Shown here: piece after piece, positions 26,079 to 34,399 of the stretch
Layout: each line of letters begins with the position of its first letter
Numbering within the stretch: the stretch's first letter is position 1
Source: CAYYFX01 sp964571855
GTDB taxonomy: Bacteria > ARS69
Assembly (NCBI GenBank): GCA_964571855.1
Contig: CAZNDO010000008.1
Span: 1 to 64,000 of the forward strand
Direction of reading: 5' to 3'
Length of the DNA: 64,000 bases
The notes under the pieces: generated by a model
What the model was told of the DNA's origin: nothing
The model's input: only the letters and a program-made list of their open reading frames with translations
Databases searched by the model: none
Position numbers and translations under genes: made by a program

Positions 26079-29060
26079 CTAGCGGCGCAGCGTGATCTTG
26101 CGGGTCAGCACCTGCCCGTCGGACACGAGGCGCGTGAAGTAGACGCCGTCCGCCACGCGGCGGCCCGCCGAGTCCCGGCCGTCCCACGACACGGCGTAGC
26201 GGCCGGAGTCGCGCACGCCGTTCGTGAGCGAGCGGACGGTGCGGCCGGACACGTCGTGCACGGTCAGCTTCACGTTCCCGCGGGACGGCAGCGCGAACTC
26301 GATGCGCGTGGCGTCGCCGAAGGGGTTCGGCTGCGCGTTGGACAGGGCGAAGGCGAGCGGCGCCGCGGCCGCCGCGGGCACCGGCGCGTCCACCGCCCCG
26401 AAGTCCGCCAGAATGCGGAGCTCGTCCACGGCGGCCTCCACGAGCGAACCCGGCAGGGCGTCCGATGCGCGGAAGCGGAGCCGCACCTGCCCCGGCGTCC
26501 CGAAGACCGCGTCGATGTCCACGGAGACGGTGGTCCACGTGGCGGCGGAGGCGTTCGTGTTCTCCACGTTCGTCCAGGAGGTGCCGCCGTCGTTGGACAC
26601 GTCCACCACCCAGAAGTCCGTGTCCGGCTCCGCGCCGGTGTTGTTGGAGTACCACCGGTCGTACTTCACCTTCGCCTGCCCCGCGCCGGTCAGGTCGTAC
26701 ACCGGGGAGAGCAGGGTCGTGGTGCCGTTGTCCACGTCGTTGCAGCCCAAGGAGCAGGTGCTGCACAGCGGGCCCGAGCACTGCCCGGTGACCCAGCAGT
26801 TCACGCCGGGCGCGGGGGAGGAGTCGTCCTCGGGCTGGGCCTGCGTGCCGATGGGATTCACCAGCTCCCAGAGGCCGGAGGTGGCGCCGTCGCCGGCCGC
26901 GCCCACGGTCCAGCCCGCGCTGCCGCTCTCCAGGTCCGCGTGCACGTGCGCCACGTCGAACGCGTGCAGCGCGGACGGGGCCTGCAGCGGGTTGGTGCGG
27001 GAGTTGCCCAGCACGTCGCCGGCGGAGATGTAGTACTCCACCTCGGTGTTGCCGCCCGCGATCGCGGGGATCGTGCCGGAGAACTCGTCCGGGTTCCCGG
27101 TGGGCGACATCGCCGCGGCGACGAACGCGCCGCCGTTCAGCCGGTAGTGCAGCTGCACCGTGGGGTTGCTGATGGCGCCCGCGGTGGACGTGATCGTGGC
27201 CGTCACCGCGAAGCCGCCCGAGCCGTCGTCCGTGGTGCCGAGCGGCGCGTGGTCGATCAGCACGCCGAACAGCGGATAGGCGAAGCCGTGGTTGCTGGCG
27301 CCCAGCGCGAGGTGGTCGTAGTGCGGGGTGCCGTTCAGCAGGTTCGCGTCGTCGTCGTCCGCGAGGAACGACCAGTCCACCTGCTCCTGCTGGCCGGTGC
27401 CGTTCGAACCGTCCGGCGTGCCGAGCACGCGGGAGAGGTGCCACATCTGCCGGATCGCATCATCGGCGTCCTGCTGCGGCAGCGACAACAGCATGGACTG
27501 CCAGGTGTCCCACACGAACCCGGCGATCACCTGCCCGGCCGCGTGTCCCTCGCCCTGCGCGTCCGCCGGGTACTGCAGCGTGTTCTCCGAGTTGCGGATG
27601 CCGCCGGTGCAGTTCCCGGTGAAGAAGCCGAGCCCGATGATGGGCTGGCGGTCGATCAGGTTCGCGAGCACGTCGGAGTTGCCCTCGTGCAGGTCGCCCG
27701 AGGGCTCGATCGCCCCGTTGTTCGTGTAGACCTCCTGGGTCACGCCGTGGCCGAACTCGTGGTAGATCACGTTGCCGAGCTGGCCGGTGTTGCCGTAGGT
27801 GGCGGTGCCGTTGCAGTAGTTCATGCCCGTGCCGTCCCACCACGCGTTGCCGGGACAGAAGCCGTCGGTGCGGCCCACGATGGACGGCATGGCGTAGTCC
27901 AGGTACGTGAAGGACGGATCGATCGCCTTCATGAAGTCGTGCACGCGGTTCGCGTGGAAGAACGTGTCGCGCTCGTCCGCGCGGGAGTTCGCGTTCGTCC
28001 AGTTCATCGTGAACGGCGTGCCGGGCGTGGCGGTGCCGGAGAAGGACGCGTCCGCGCCCAGGCCGGTGTAGCGGTTGACGTTCGAGTACGGTCCGAGGAA
28101 CTGCGCCGTGACCGTGACGTTCGCCGTGCCGCCGTGCGTGATGTCGAACCCGCCCGCGGCGTCGGTGACGTCGCTGTTCCCGCCGGTCACGTTCACGGTC
28201 ATGTTCGCGAACGGGTGCGTGGCCACGCCGTCGCAGATGCCGAAGTCCTCCACGTCGCCCTGCGACGTGCCGGTCACGTTCACCGTGTGGAACAGGTTCC
28301 GCCGCGCGAGGATCGCGCCGGTGGACGCGTCCACGAAGCTCTCCCAGCGGCCGAACGGCGCGTCCGTCTCGAACACGGTCCGGTACGCGAGGCGGAGCTC
28401 GTAGGTCTCGTCCGCGGGGGCCGGCACCCACACGAGTTGCGCGTCGGCCGGGCGGTCCGCCCGCGGGGTGGCGGAGAGGGCGCGGGCGGCGGCGTCGATC
28501 GCGGCCGCGGAGCCGAGCGCTGCCGCGCGCGGCGCGCGCACGTCGTGGTCGTGCGGGAAGAACTTCGACCCGAACGCGGCCACCTGCCCGCCGTCGTACA
28601 GCAGGACGAACGCGGTGCTGCGGTGCACGGGGATCCCGTCCACCACCTGCCGGAAGTGCACGGCCCACTTGCCGCCGCCGACCGCGACGTTGCGGAGCGC
28701 CACGTTGTCCTCGCGCGTGCCGAGGAGATCGCCGGCGAGGTCCAGGATCCCGCGCGCGGCCGCCTCGGCGGCGGTCTCGCTCGCGATCGTCCGGCCGGCG
28801 GAGAGACCCTCGCCGTACGCCATGCGCACGAGCCCGGTGCGCGAGGAGACCCGCGCGGTCCAGCGGGAGCCGAAACCGAGCGCGCGCGGCCCCGCGGCGT
28901 CGGCGAGAGAGACGGTGCGCTCCGGGGCGAAGGCCCGCTCGTACTCCAGCGGGAACTCGAGCGGGGCGTCTGCCGTGGGAGCGAACGCGGCGGCCGGCTG
29001 GGCCAGCGCGAGCGCGAGGAGGGCGAGCAGGGGAGCGGATCGTGGCGACAGGGACATCAT
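26079..29060 (-). CDS. secreted M4/M36-type zinc metalloprotease with FlgD-like C-terminal domain
   Basis: 993 residues. The signal peptide (to about residue 26, LALAQPAAAFA) is followed by a fungalysin/thermolysin propeptide region with VVDGIPVHRSTAFV. The catalytic domain carries the zinc motif HEFGH (434-438) and the third ligand in E459-G-N-S-D463, matching thermolysin E-x-x-x-D. Ig-like and carbohydrate-binding-like beta domains follow. The last 90 residues form a FlgD/Por-type Ig module (KLTVHDVSGRTVRSL, WDGRDSAGRRVADGVYF). The frame extends to 29132, but a perfect TATAAT box lies in that extension, so ATG 29060 (after CCGGAG) is chosen. It is predicted to be an exported, self-processed peptidase. 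Confidence 0.92.
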   Translation of the reverse strand: MMSLSPRSAPLLALLALALAQPAAAFAPTADAPLEFPLEYERAFAPERTVSLADAAGPRALGFGSRWTARVSSRTGLVRMAYGEGLSAGRTIASETAAEAAARGILDLAGDLLGTREDNVALRNVAVGGGKWAVHFRQVVDGIPVHRSTAFVLLYDGGQVAAFGSKFFPHDHDVRAPRAAALGSAAAIDAAARALSATPRADRPADAQLVWVPAPADETYELRLAYRTVFETDAPFGRWESFVDASTGAILARRNLFHTVNVTGTSQGDVEDFGICDGVATHPFANMTVNVTGGNSDVTDAAGGFDITHGGTANVTVTAQFLGPYSNVNRYTGLGADASFSGTATPGTPFTMNWTNANSRADERDTFFHANRVHDFMKAIDPSFTYLDYAMPSIVGRTDGFCPGNAWWDGTGMNYCNGTATYGNTGQLGNVIYHEFGHGVTQEVYTNNGAIEPSGDLHEGNSDVLANLIDRQPIIGLGFFTGNCTGGIRNSENTLQYPADAQGEGHAAGQVIAGFVWDTWQSMLLSLPQQDADDAIRQMWHLSRVLGTPDGSNGTGQQEQVDWSFLADDDDANLLNGTPHYDHLALGASNHGFAYPLFGVLIDHAPLGTTDDGSGGFAVTATITSTAGAISNPTVQLHYRLNGGAFVAAAMSPTGNPDEFSGTIPAIAGGNTEVEYYISAGDVLGNSRTNPLQAPSALHAFDVAHVHADLESGSAGWTVGAAGDGATSGLWELVNPIGTQAQPEDDSSPAPGVNCWVTGQCSGPLCSTCSLGCNDVDNGTTTLLSPVYDLTGAGQAKVKYDRWYSNNTGAEPDTDFWVVDVSNDGGTSWTNVENTNASAATWTTVSVDIDAVFGTPGQVRLRFRASDALPGSLVEAAVDELRILADFGAVDAPVPAAAAAPLAFALSNAQPNPFGDATRIEFALPSRGNVKLTVHDVSGRTVRSLTNGVRDSGRYAVSWDGRDSAGRRVADGVYFTRLVSDGQVLTRKITLRR

Positions 29061-29120
29061 CGACTCCGGGGAAGGGGCCACGAGGCCGTGGGACGGAACG
29101 CGGGAACGCAGGATGACGCG

Positions 29121-29126
29121 ATTATA
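29121..29126 (-). promoter_or_regulatory. -10 box of the protease promoter
   Basis: Perfect TATAAT on the minus strand, about 60 bp before the chosen protease start. No good TTGACA lies 16-18 bp upstream. The box overlaps codons of a longer possible start and so argues against it. Confidence 0.5.
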
Positions 29127-29268
29127 GGACATCGCCCGTTCCGGGGGGACGCTTCCGGTGCGGTTCCGGGCCGATCCGGGCGGGCCGATCCGGCGGGCGG
29201 GTCCGGATCAAGGCGGGTCCGCGGGCAGCCGATGATTCCCGGAGGAACCCGCCCCGCCGGAGCGCTCC

Positions 29269-30375
29269 GTGCCCATCACGTCCTTCGTGCGCCGACCGGC
29301 CGTTGCCGGACTCCGCCTCGCCGTGCTCGTCCTGCTCGTTGCCGCGACGGCGGCCGCGGAGGACACCGTCTGGGTGCTCCGCGACGGACGCATCGAGACC
29401 TGGCGCGGGGTCCTCGTGGAGGAGCGCGCCGACGGCACCGTCCGCCTGCGAACGGCCGACGGCAAGGTCCGCGAGTTCCAGGGCAGGGAGATCGCGAACA
29501 TCGTGCGCGATCCGTCGGCAGCGGACGCGCCGCCCGCGGCCGCGCCGGACGCCGCGCCGCCGCCCGAGGCCGCGCCCGACGTTCCCGCGCCGCCGCGCGA
29601 GGCCGCGCCCGAAGTTCCCGCGCCGCCCCCCGCGGCCGCCGCCACGCCTGCGCCCGCGCGCCCTCCGGAGGTGTCCGGCGGCGAGCCGGCGCGCGGTGCG
29701 GCGCGCGGCGCGCGGATCATGCTGCGCGCGTGGGGCGGCCTCGCGGAGCCGGCGCTCGATGACGTGAACCGCACGCTCGCCGAGGACGAGGCCGCGTTCG
29801 CCGCCGCCGGGGCCGACGTGCGCTTCGACCGCTTCGGCCGCGCGCCGGAGTTCGGCGCCGGACTCGCGGTGCGCGCGGCGCGCGGGATGTCGCTCGGACT
29901 GGAGGCCGGCTACCAGTCGAGTCGCGCGGATGCGGCGCACGAGGACGCGGCGTCCGCGGTGTCGACGACCATCACCCTGCACGTCGTCGACGTGCTGGCG
30001 ACCGCCGAGATGCGGCTCGGCGCGGGCCTGCACCTCGGCGCGGCCGCGGGCGTGGGGTTGGGGCGCGCCGTGCAGGACGCGCGCCTGCGCGACCTCGCGG
30101 ACCCGGCGAACGACGAGGCGTCGCACAGCGAGTGGGAGGGCGCGGGGTTCTCCGGTGCGGCGTACGCGCGGCTGGAGGTGCCGGTGGGGGGCGCCGTCGC
30201 CGCGTTCGCGCAAGGCGGCTACCGCCGGCGCAATCTCGGCACGCTCGCCGGGGAGACGAGCGCCGCGGGCGGCGAGACCGCGACCGAGCCGGCGGACAAC
30301 GCCGGCAACCCGGTGGAGTTCGACTTCAGCGGGCCCTACGCGCGGGCGGGACTCGCGATCGCCCTCGGTCGCTGA
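29269..30375 (+). CDS. exported protein with Pro/Ala linker and outer-membrane-barrel-like C-terminal domain
   Basis: 368 residues. A signal peptide (about 1-30, LAVLVLLVAATAAAED) is followed by a small beta domain that reads like an RNA- or glycan-response fold (VWVLRDGRIETWRG, VRLRTADGKVREFQG). A low-complexity linker rich in P, A and E (about 85-140) leads to a C-terminal domain with alternating hydrophobic and polar strands (GAGLAVRAARGMSLGLEAGY, ARLEVPVGGAVAAFAQGGYR), ending in FSGPYARAGLAIALGR. The strand pattern and glycine/aromatic content suggest an OmpA-like eight-strand barrel; this is inference. The GTG start has GGAGGAAC about 20 bp upstream, which is distant. No known family is recognised. 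Confidence 0.7.
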   Translation: MPITSFVRRPAVAGLRLAVLVLLVAATAAAEDTVWVLRDGRIETWRGVLVEERADGTVRLRTADGKVREFQGREIANIVRDPSAADAPPAAAPDAAPPPEAAPDVPAPPREAAPEVPAPPPAAAATPAPARPPEVSGGEPARGAARGARIMLRAWGGLAEPALDDVNRTLAEDEAAFAAAGADVRFDRFGRAPEFGAGLAVRAARGMSLGLEAGYQSSRADAAHEDAASAVSTTITLHVVDVLATAEMRLGAGLHLGAAAGVGLGRAVQDARLRDLADPANDEASHSEWEGAGFSGAAYARLEVPVGGAVAAFAQGGYRRRNLGTLAGETSAAGGETATEPADNAGNPVEFDFSGPYARAGLAIALGR

Positions 30376-30393
30376 GCGCGCCCGCGCGCGACG

Positions 30394-30975
30394 TCAACGG
30401 TATCCCGCCTTCGTGCGGCCCCAGCTCGACGCGCCGACCGGGATCGGCGAGCAGAGCGTCATCGTCCGCCGCTCCTCGTCCCCCGGGACGTACGCGCACT
30501 CCCCGCAGTCCAGCTCGAAGCGGACGGCGTCGTACCCGGCGTCGCGCGAGAAGTCCAGGATCGCGAACCGGTACGTGCCGGGATCACGCGGCTCGCCGAC
30601 GGGCGACTCGAACAGGCGGGACGCGACGCACCCGCAACCGAGCCCGGTGCATGCGATCTGCACCGGCTCGGTGAAGGGCGGCGAGGGCACGGGCGCGGGC
30701 GGCCACTCGATGTCGCCGTGCGGCACGCCGAAGAACCCGTCCTGGTGGCAATCCCAGGAGATGGCGAACGTGACGAAGTCGAGGTCCGCGTCCCCCGGGT
30801 CGAGGACCACGGCGAGCGTGATCGGCGCCGTGTCGAGACCCTCGACGACGTTGTCGAAGGTGGCGGGGTCGTTGTCCGTGTCGTGGTCCAGGTACACGCG
30901 ATAGCCGCGGGCGGGCGGGACGAGGGCGGCGACCGCGAGGACGACCGCGACGCACGGTCGCGCGGAGCGTCCCAT
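30394..30975 (-). CDS. secreted protein of unknown function with C-terminal WGRxKxxYR tail
   Basis: 193 residues. A signal peptide (about 1-24, CVAVVLAVAALVPPARG) is followed by a domain opening YRVYLDHDTDNDPATF and rich in cysteine pairs (WDCHQDG, CTGLGCGCVASR, ELDCGECAY). D-H-D-x-D-N-D-P and similar acidic runs could bind calcium. The protein ends S-S-W-G-R-T-K-A-G-Y-R, nearly the same tail as the beta-helix protein at 36664-37677. The ATG at 30975 was chosen because GGAGG stands just upstream; the frame runs on to 31104. It converges with the barrel-like gene with an 18-bp gap. Confidence 0.72.
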   Translation of the reverse strand: MGRSARPCVAVVLAVAALVPPARGYRVYLDHDTDNDPATFDNVVEGLDTAPITLAVVLDPGDADLDFVTFAISWDCHQDGFFGVPHGDIEWPPAPVPSPPFTEPVQIACTGLGCGCVASRLFESPVGEPRDPGTYRFAILDFSRDAGYDAVRFELDCGECAYVPGDEERRTMTLCSPIPVGASSWGRTKAGYR

Positions 30976-31027
30976 GGGTCCTCCGTTCCGCCGGTGCGCT
31001 CCGGGGGCCCGAACGTCCGACGGCGCG

Positions 31028-31057
31028 AGCATACGCCCGCCGTCCGTGCCGGGGCAA
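31028..31057 (-). promoter_or_regulatory. minus-strand promoter for the secreted protein at 30394
   Basis: On the minus strand, TTGCCC (31057-31052), 18-bp spacer, TATGCT (31033-31028). Its -35 box is one base away from the -35 box of the divergent plus-strand promoter, so the two genes share a control point. Confidence 0.5.
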
Positions 31058-31058
31058 C

Positions 31059-31088
31059 TTGACATGCCGTTCCGCCGCGGGGCACCCT
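31059..31088 (+). promoter_or_regulatory. putative promoter for the lipoprotein at 31155
   Basis: A perfect TTGACA (31059-31064) is followed after 18 bp by the weak -10 CACCCT. It is back to back with the minus-strand promoter. The -35 is convincing; the -10 is not. Confidence 0.35.
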
Positions 31089-31154
31089 GCGCGCCCGCCC
31101 GCACGGCGTCGCGAGGGCGCCGCCGGGCCTTCCCCGACCCCCGTGGAGGCTCCG

Positions 31155-31697
31155 ATGTCGTCGTTCCGCCGCGCCGCTTCGCTCGTCCTTCTGCTGCCCG
31201 CGTTCCTGCTGCCCGCGTGCGGCGACGACTCGTCGGGCCCCGGCGACGACGGGTCGGCCCAGCTCCCGGCGGAGTGGGCGGGCGCGTGGACGTTCCACAC
31301 GGTCTCGCGCGAGTGCGGCTCCGACACCGTGGTGGACGACACGACGCACGACGAGGTGCTCTGCGAGAACGGCGAGTTCCTCGACGACGAGGGGCTCGGC
31401 GTGGACGTGAACTGCACGGGGACGATCACGGAGACGTCGCTGGACATCTCGTGCTCCGGCACCGCCACGTTCGAGGGCGTCACCTTCACGTACCTGTTCA
31501 CCGCGCAGGCCACGCGGACCGGCGAATCGATCTCCGGCACGTCGCACTTCGAGCTGAGCTCCGGCGGGGAGCTGATCGAGTGCTACGACGAGGTGTTCAC
31601 CGCGAACCGCACGGGGCCCGCGCCCTCGCCGTGCGCGCCGACGTCCGCGCTCCTGCGCCCGCGCTCGGCCGTGCTCGAGGGGCTGCGCGGCCGGTAG
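31155..31697 (+). CDS. secreted lipoprotein, paralogue of the gene at 25376
   Basis: 180 residues. Signal peptide with lipobox LPAC (C22), then the linker GDDSSGPGDDG and a domain opening PAEWAGAWTFHTVSRECGSD. Cysteine positions and the GPAPSPC ending match the paralogue. Overall identity is only moderate, so the duplication is not recent. The ATG at 31155 follows GTGGAGGCTCCG; an upstream GTG at 31059 falls on the -35 box and is rejected. It converges with the minus-strand pab operon with a 22-bp gap. Function is unknown; a periplasmic or surface-exposed binding protein is plausible. Confidence 0.8.
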   Translation: MSSFRRAASLVLLLPAFLLPACGDDSSGPGDDGSAQLPAEWAGAWTFHTVSRECGSDTVVDDTTHDEVLCENGEFLDDEGLGVDVNCTGTITETSLDISCSGTATFEGVTFTYLFTAQATRTGESISGTSHFELSSGGELIECYDEVFTANRTGPAPSPCAPTSALLRPRSAVLEGLRGR

Positions 31698-31719
31698 ACC
31701 GGAGACCGGCGGCGCGTCG

Positions 31720-32121
31720 TCAGGGCGAGACGATCCGGAAGGACACGAGGTCGGACGGGATCCCCTCGGTGGCGCCCACCACGGGGATCACGCGCCACGT
31801 GGCGCCGGCCACGATGTTCCAGTCGACGATGCCGAACGGCACGTCGAGCGTCGTGTCCGGCGTCGTGGCGCGGTGCAGCACCTGCTCGTGCCGGCCCATG
31901 AGCTCGAAGCGGTAGGACGTGGCCGCGGGATCGCGCGACCACGTGAAGCGCGTGGGGCTGCGGGGGATGTCGCCGCGCGGGACGAGGGCCCGCACGGTCG
32001 GCGCCTCCCCCGGGCCGCGCGCGGGAGCCTCCGCGGGCGGCGCCACCATCGGCTGCAGCACGAACGCCAGCGCGGCCAGCGCCGCGAGCGCGCCGAGCGC
32101 GACGAGGGGACCGCGCCGCAT
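31720..32121 (-). CDS. single-pass membrane protein, unknown function
   Basis: 133 residues. An N-terminal transmembrane helix (LVALGALAALAALAFVLQP, about 5-23) is followed by a Pro/Ala linker and a small domain S-P-T-R-F-T-W-S-R-D-P-A-A-T-S-Y-R-F-E with Tyr/Trp spacing like a fibronectin type III module. Anti-sigma-factor and zinc-finger proteins in related lineages carry a similar domain, but no zinc finger is visible here. The ATG overlaps the stop of the aminotransferase gene, so it is the last gene of the minus-strand operon. Confidence 0.7.
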   Translation of the reverse strand: MRRGPLVALGALAALAALAFVLQPMVAPPAEAPARGPGEAPTVRALVPRGDIPRSPTRFTWSRDPAATSYRFELMGRHEQVLHRATTPDTTLDVPFGIVDWNIVAGATWRVIPVVGATEGIPSDLVSFRIVSP

Positions 32122-33014
32122 CACGCGAACTCGATGCCGGCCGCCGCGGGCGCGCCGGTGTCCTGCGCCACGGCCTCCAGGTAGGCCCGCAGGAGCTCGC
32201 GCGTGACCGGCCCCGGCCGGCCGTCGCCGATCGCGGTCTCCCCGATGCGCGTGACCGGCGCCACCTGGATGGTGGTCCCGGTGAGGAAGACCTCGTCCGC
32301 GGACTCCAGCCGCTTGCGCGGGAGCCGTTCCTCCTGGACGCGCCGGCCGGCCGCGGCCGCCAGCTCGAGCACGACGTCGCGCGTGACGCCGCCGAGGATG
32401 CCCGCGGACAGGGGCGGGGTGACGAGCCGGTCCTTCTCCACCGCGAACACGTTCGAGGCGGCCGCCTCCACGATGGCGCCCGTCTCGTCCGCGAGCAGGA
32501 CCTCCATCGCGCCGGCCTCGCGCGCCTCGTTCCGCGCGAGCAGCGAGATCTGGTAGTTGGTGGACTTCACGCCGGCGAGCGCCGAGCCCGACCACCGCGC
32601 GTAGCGCGAGTACGCCACGCGGATGCCGCGGCGGCGCCGCGCGTCCCCTTCGGGATCCAGCGCGTCCGCCGTGACGAGGAGCGTGGGCGTCCCGGCCGAC
32701 GAGAGGTCCAGCCGGCGGCCGAGCCGACCGCGGGTGATCGTGACGCGGACGAGCGCGTCGCTCGCCCCGTTCGCGGCGATCGTCTCGTCGATGGCGCGGG
32801 CCACCGCGTCCCCCGGCGGCAGCGCGAGCGACAGCCGCGCCGCGCTGCGCGCGAGGCGCGCGAGATGCCGCGGGCGCGCGAACACGCGGCCGCCGTACGC
32901 GCGCATCGTCTCGTAGATCCCGTCGCCGTACAGGAAGCCGGCGTCGAGCGCGGACACGCGCGCCTCGTCCGCCGGGACGATCCTCCCGCCGCAGTGCACG
33001 AAGGGTCCGCTCAT
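32121..33014 (-). CDS. pabC: class IV aminotransferase, probable aminodeoxychorismate lyase
   Basis: 297-residue PLP enzyme. The PLP lysine lies in LAGVKSTNYQISLLARNEA. The F-L-Y-G-D-G-I-Y-E-T-M-R start and the E-A-A-A-S-N-V-F and LTGTTIQVAPV blocks are typical of fold-type IV. Branched-chain and D-amino-acid aminotransferases share these features. Its overlap (ATGA) with pabB argues for 4-amino-4-deoxychorismate lyase, which makes para-aminobenzoate for folate. The assignment therefore rests on context more than on a diagnostic residue. Confidence 0.82.
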   Translation of the reverse strand: MSGPFVHCGGRIVPADEARVSALDAGFLYGDGIYETMRAYGGRVFARPRHLARLARSAARLSLALPPGDAVARAIDETIAANGASDALVRVTITRGRLGRRLDLSSAGTPTLLVTADALDPEGDARRRRGIRVAYSRYARWSGSALAGVKSTNYQISLLARNEAREAGAMEVLLADETGAIVEAAASNVFAVEKDRLVTPPLSAGILGGVTRDVVLELAAAAGRRVQEERLPRKRLESADEVFLTGTTIQVAPVTRIGETAIGDGRPGPVTRELLRAYLEAVAQDTGAPAAAGIEFA

Positions 33015-34399
33015 CCCGTCCTCCGCGGCCGCGCCGCCTCGAGGTCCGCACCGAGCGCGAGCGCGAAGGCCCGCGCCTTGAGCTGCAGCTCCCGCCACTC
33101 CGCGCCGGGATCCGAGTCCGCGACGATCCCGCCCCCCGACCCGAAGGAGAATACGCCTCCTTCGAGGACTCCGGTACGGATCGCGACCGCGAAGTCCGCC
33201 GACCGGTCGAAGCCCAGCCAGCCCACGGTTCCCGTGTAGATGCCGCGCGGCGCGGGCTCCAGCCCGCGCAGGATCTCCATCGCGCGGCGCTTCGGCGCGC
33301 CGGTGATCGAGCCGCAGGGGAACACGGCGGCGAGCGCGTCCAGCACGTCCAGGCCGGGGCGCAGCCGGCCTTCGATCGTGGAGGCCAGGTGGTGCAGGTG
33401 CGGGAAGGACTCCACGCCGGCGAGGCGCGGCACGCGGATCGTGCCCGGCTCGCACACCTTGCCGAGGTCGTTGCGCAGCAGGTCCGTGATCATGAGCAGT
33501 TCCGCGCGGTCCTTCGGGGACGCGAGCAGGGCGGCCGCGAGCGCGGCGTCCTCCGCGGGATCCGCGGCGCGGCGCGAGGTGCCCTTGATCGGGCGCGTCT
33601 CCACGTCGCGGCCGCGCGCGGCGAGGAGACGCTCCGGGGAGCACGAGACGACCGTGCCGTGATCCGTCTCCAGCAGCGCGGCGAAGGGCGCGGGGTTGTC
33701 GCGGAGCAGGCGGTCGAAGAGGTCCGCGCCGCCGGCGGGCGCGGCCGCTTCGAAGCGGACGGTGAGGTTCGCCTGGTAGATGTCGCCGCGGCGGATCGCC
33801 TCCAGGATCTCGGCGCACGCGCGGGCGTGTCCGGCGGCGTCGAGGCTGGCGTGCGGCGCGGGGGGGACTCCGCCGGGGGGCGGCGGTGGCACGGCCCCGG
33901 CGGCCCCGTCCGCGGCGGACGCGGCGCGAAGGCGATCCTCCAGCGCCTCCGCCCTCTGCAGCGCGAGGCGCGCGTCGAACCCGCCCTCCCCGGTGAGCCC
34001 CCATGACACCACCTCGACCTCGTGCGCGGCGGGATGGACCACCGCGAACGTGTCGTACACGCCGAACCACGCGTCGCGTCGCGGCGCTCCGGCCGCGGGA
34101 TGCGGGGCGAGTCCCTCGAGCGCGTAGCCCCTCTCGTACGCGATGCAGCCGATCGCGCCGCCGGGGAATCCCGTGCGGCGCGCGTCGGGGACGCGGGGCA
34201 ACGCGTCGCGCAGCGCGGCGGAAGGGATGGCGGCGTCGTCGCCTCCCGTGATCACGCGCGCGGGGGAGGCGCCGATCCACTGCGGCGCGTCCGGGCCGGA
34301 GGCGAGCCGGAAGCGCCGGTCGATCGGGAGCCGGCGGAACAGGGTGCCGGCATCCTCGCGCGCGCGGAAGCGGTGCCGGCGCGGGAAGCGCCCCGTCAC
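33011..34399 (-). CDS. pabB: aminodeoxychorismate synthase component I
   Basis: 462 residues, chorismate-binding fold. The block R-P-I-K-G-T contains the lysine that marks PabB (anthranilate synthase has alanine there). Also present are RRGDIYQANLT, DLLRNDLGKVCEPG, FPCGSITGAPK and the C-terminal GSGGGIVADSDP. It aminates chorismate using ammonia supplied by PabA, which is not in the window. The GTG at 34399 overlaps the stop of the upstream GT-C gene. Odd neighbour: a membrane sugar transferase upstream in the same operon. Confidence 0.95.
   Translation of the reverse strand: MTGRFPRRHRFRAREDAGTLFRRLPIDRRFRLASGPDAPQWIGASPARVITGGDDAAIPSAALRDALPRVPDARRTGFPGGAIGCIAYERGYALEGLAPHPAAGAPRRDAWFGVYDTFAVVHPAAHEVEVVSWGLTGEGGFDARLALQRAEALEDRLRAASAADGAAGAVPPPPPGGVPPAPHASLDAAGHARACAEILEAIRRGDIYQANLTVRFEAAAPAGGADLFDRLLRDNPAPFAALLETDHGTVVSCSPERLLAARGRDVETRPIKGTSRRAADPAEDAALAAALLASPKDRAELLMITDLLRNDLGKVCEPGTIRVPRLAGVESFPHLHHLASTIEGRLRPGLDVLDALAAVFPCGSITGAPKRRAMEILRGLEPAPRGIYTGTVGWLGFDRSADFAVAIRTGVLEGGVFSFGSGGGIVADSDPGAEWRELQLKARAFALALGADLEAARPRRTG

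Noticed and set aside
29168..29193. GGGCCGATCCGG direct repeat before the barrel-like gene as an operator
   Set aside because: Only two copies 14 bp apart in very GC-rich DNA; chance similarity cannot be excluded and no regulator is adjacent.
26256..29762. 1168-codon plus-strand frame opposite the protease
   Set aside because: Mirror of the protease and its upstream region. It runs past the protease promoter and lacks any domain.
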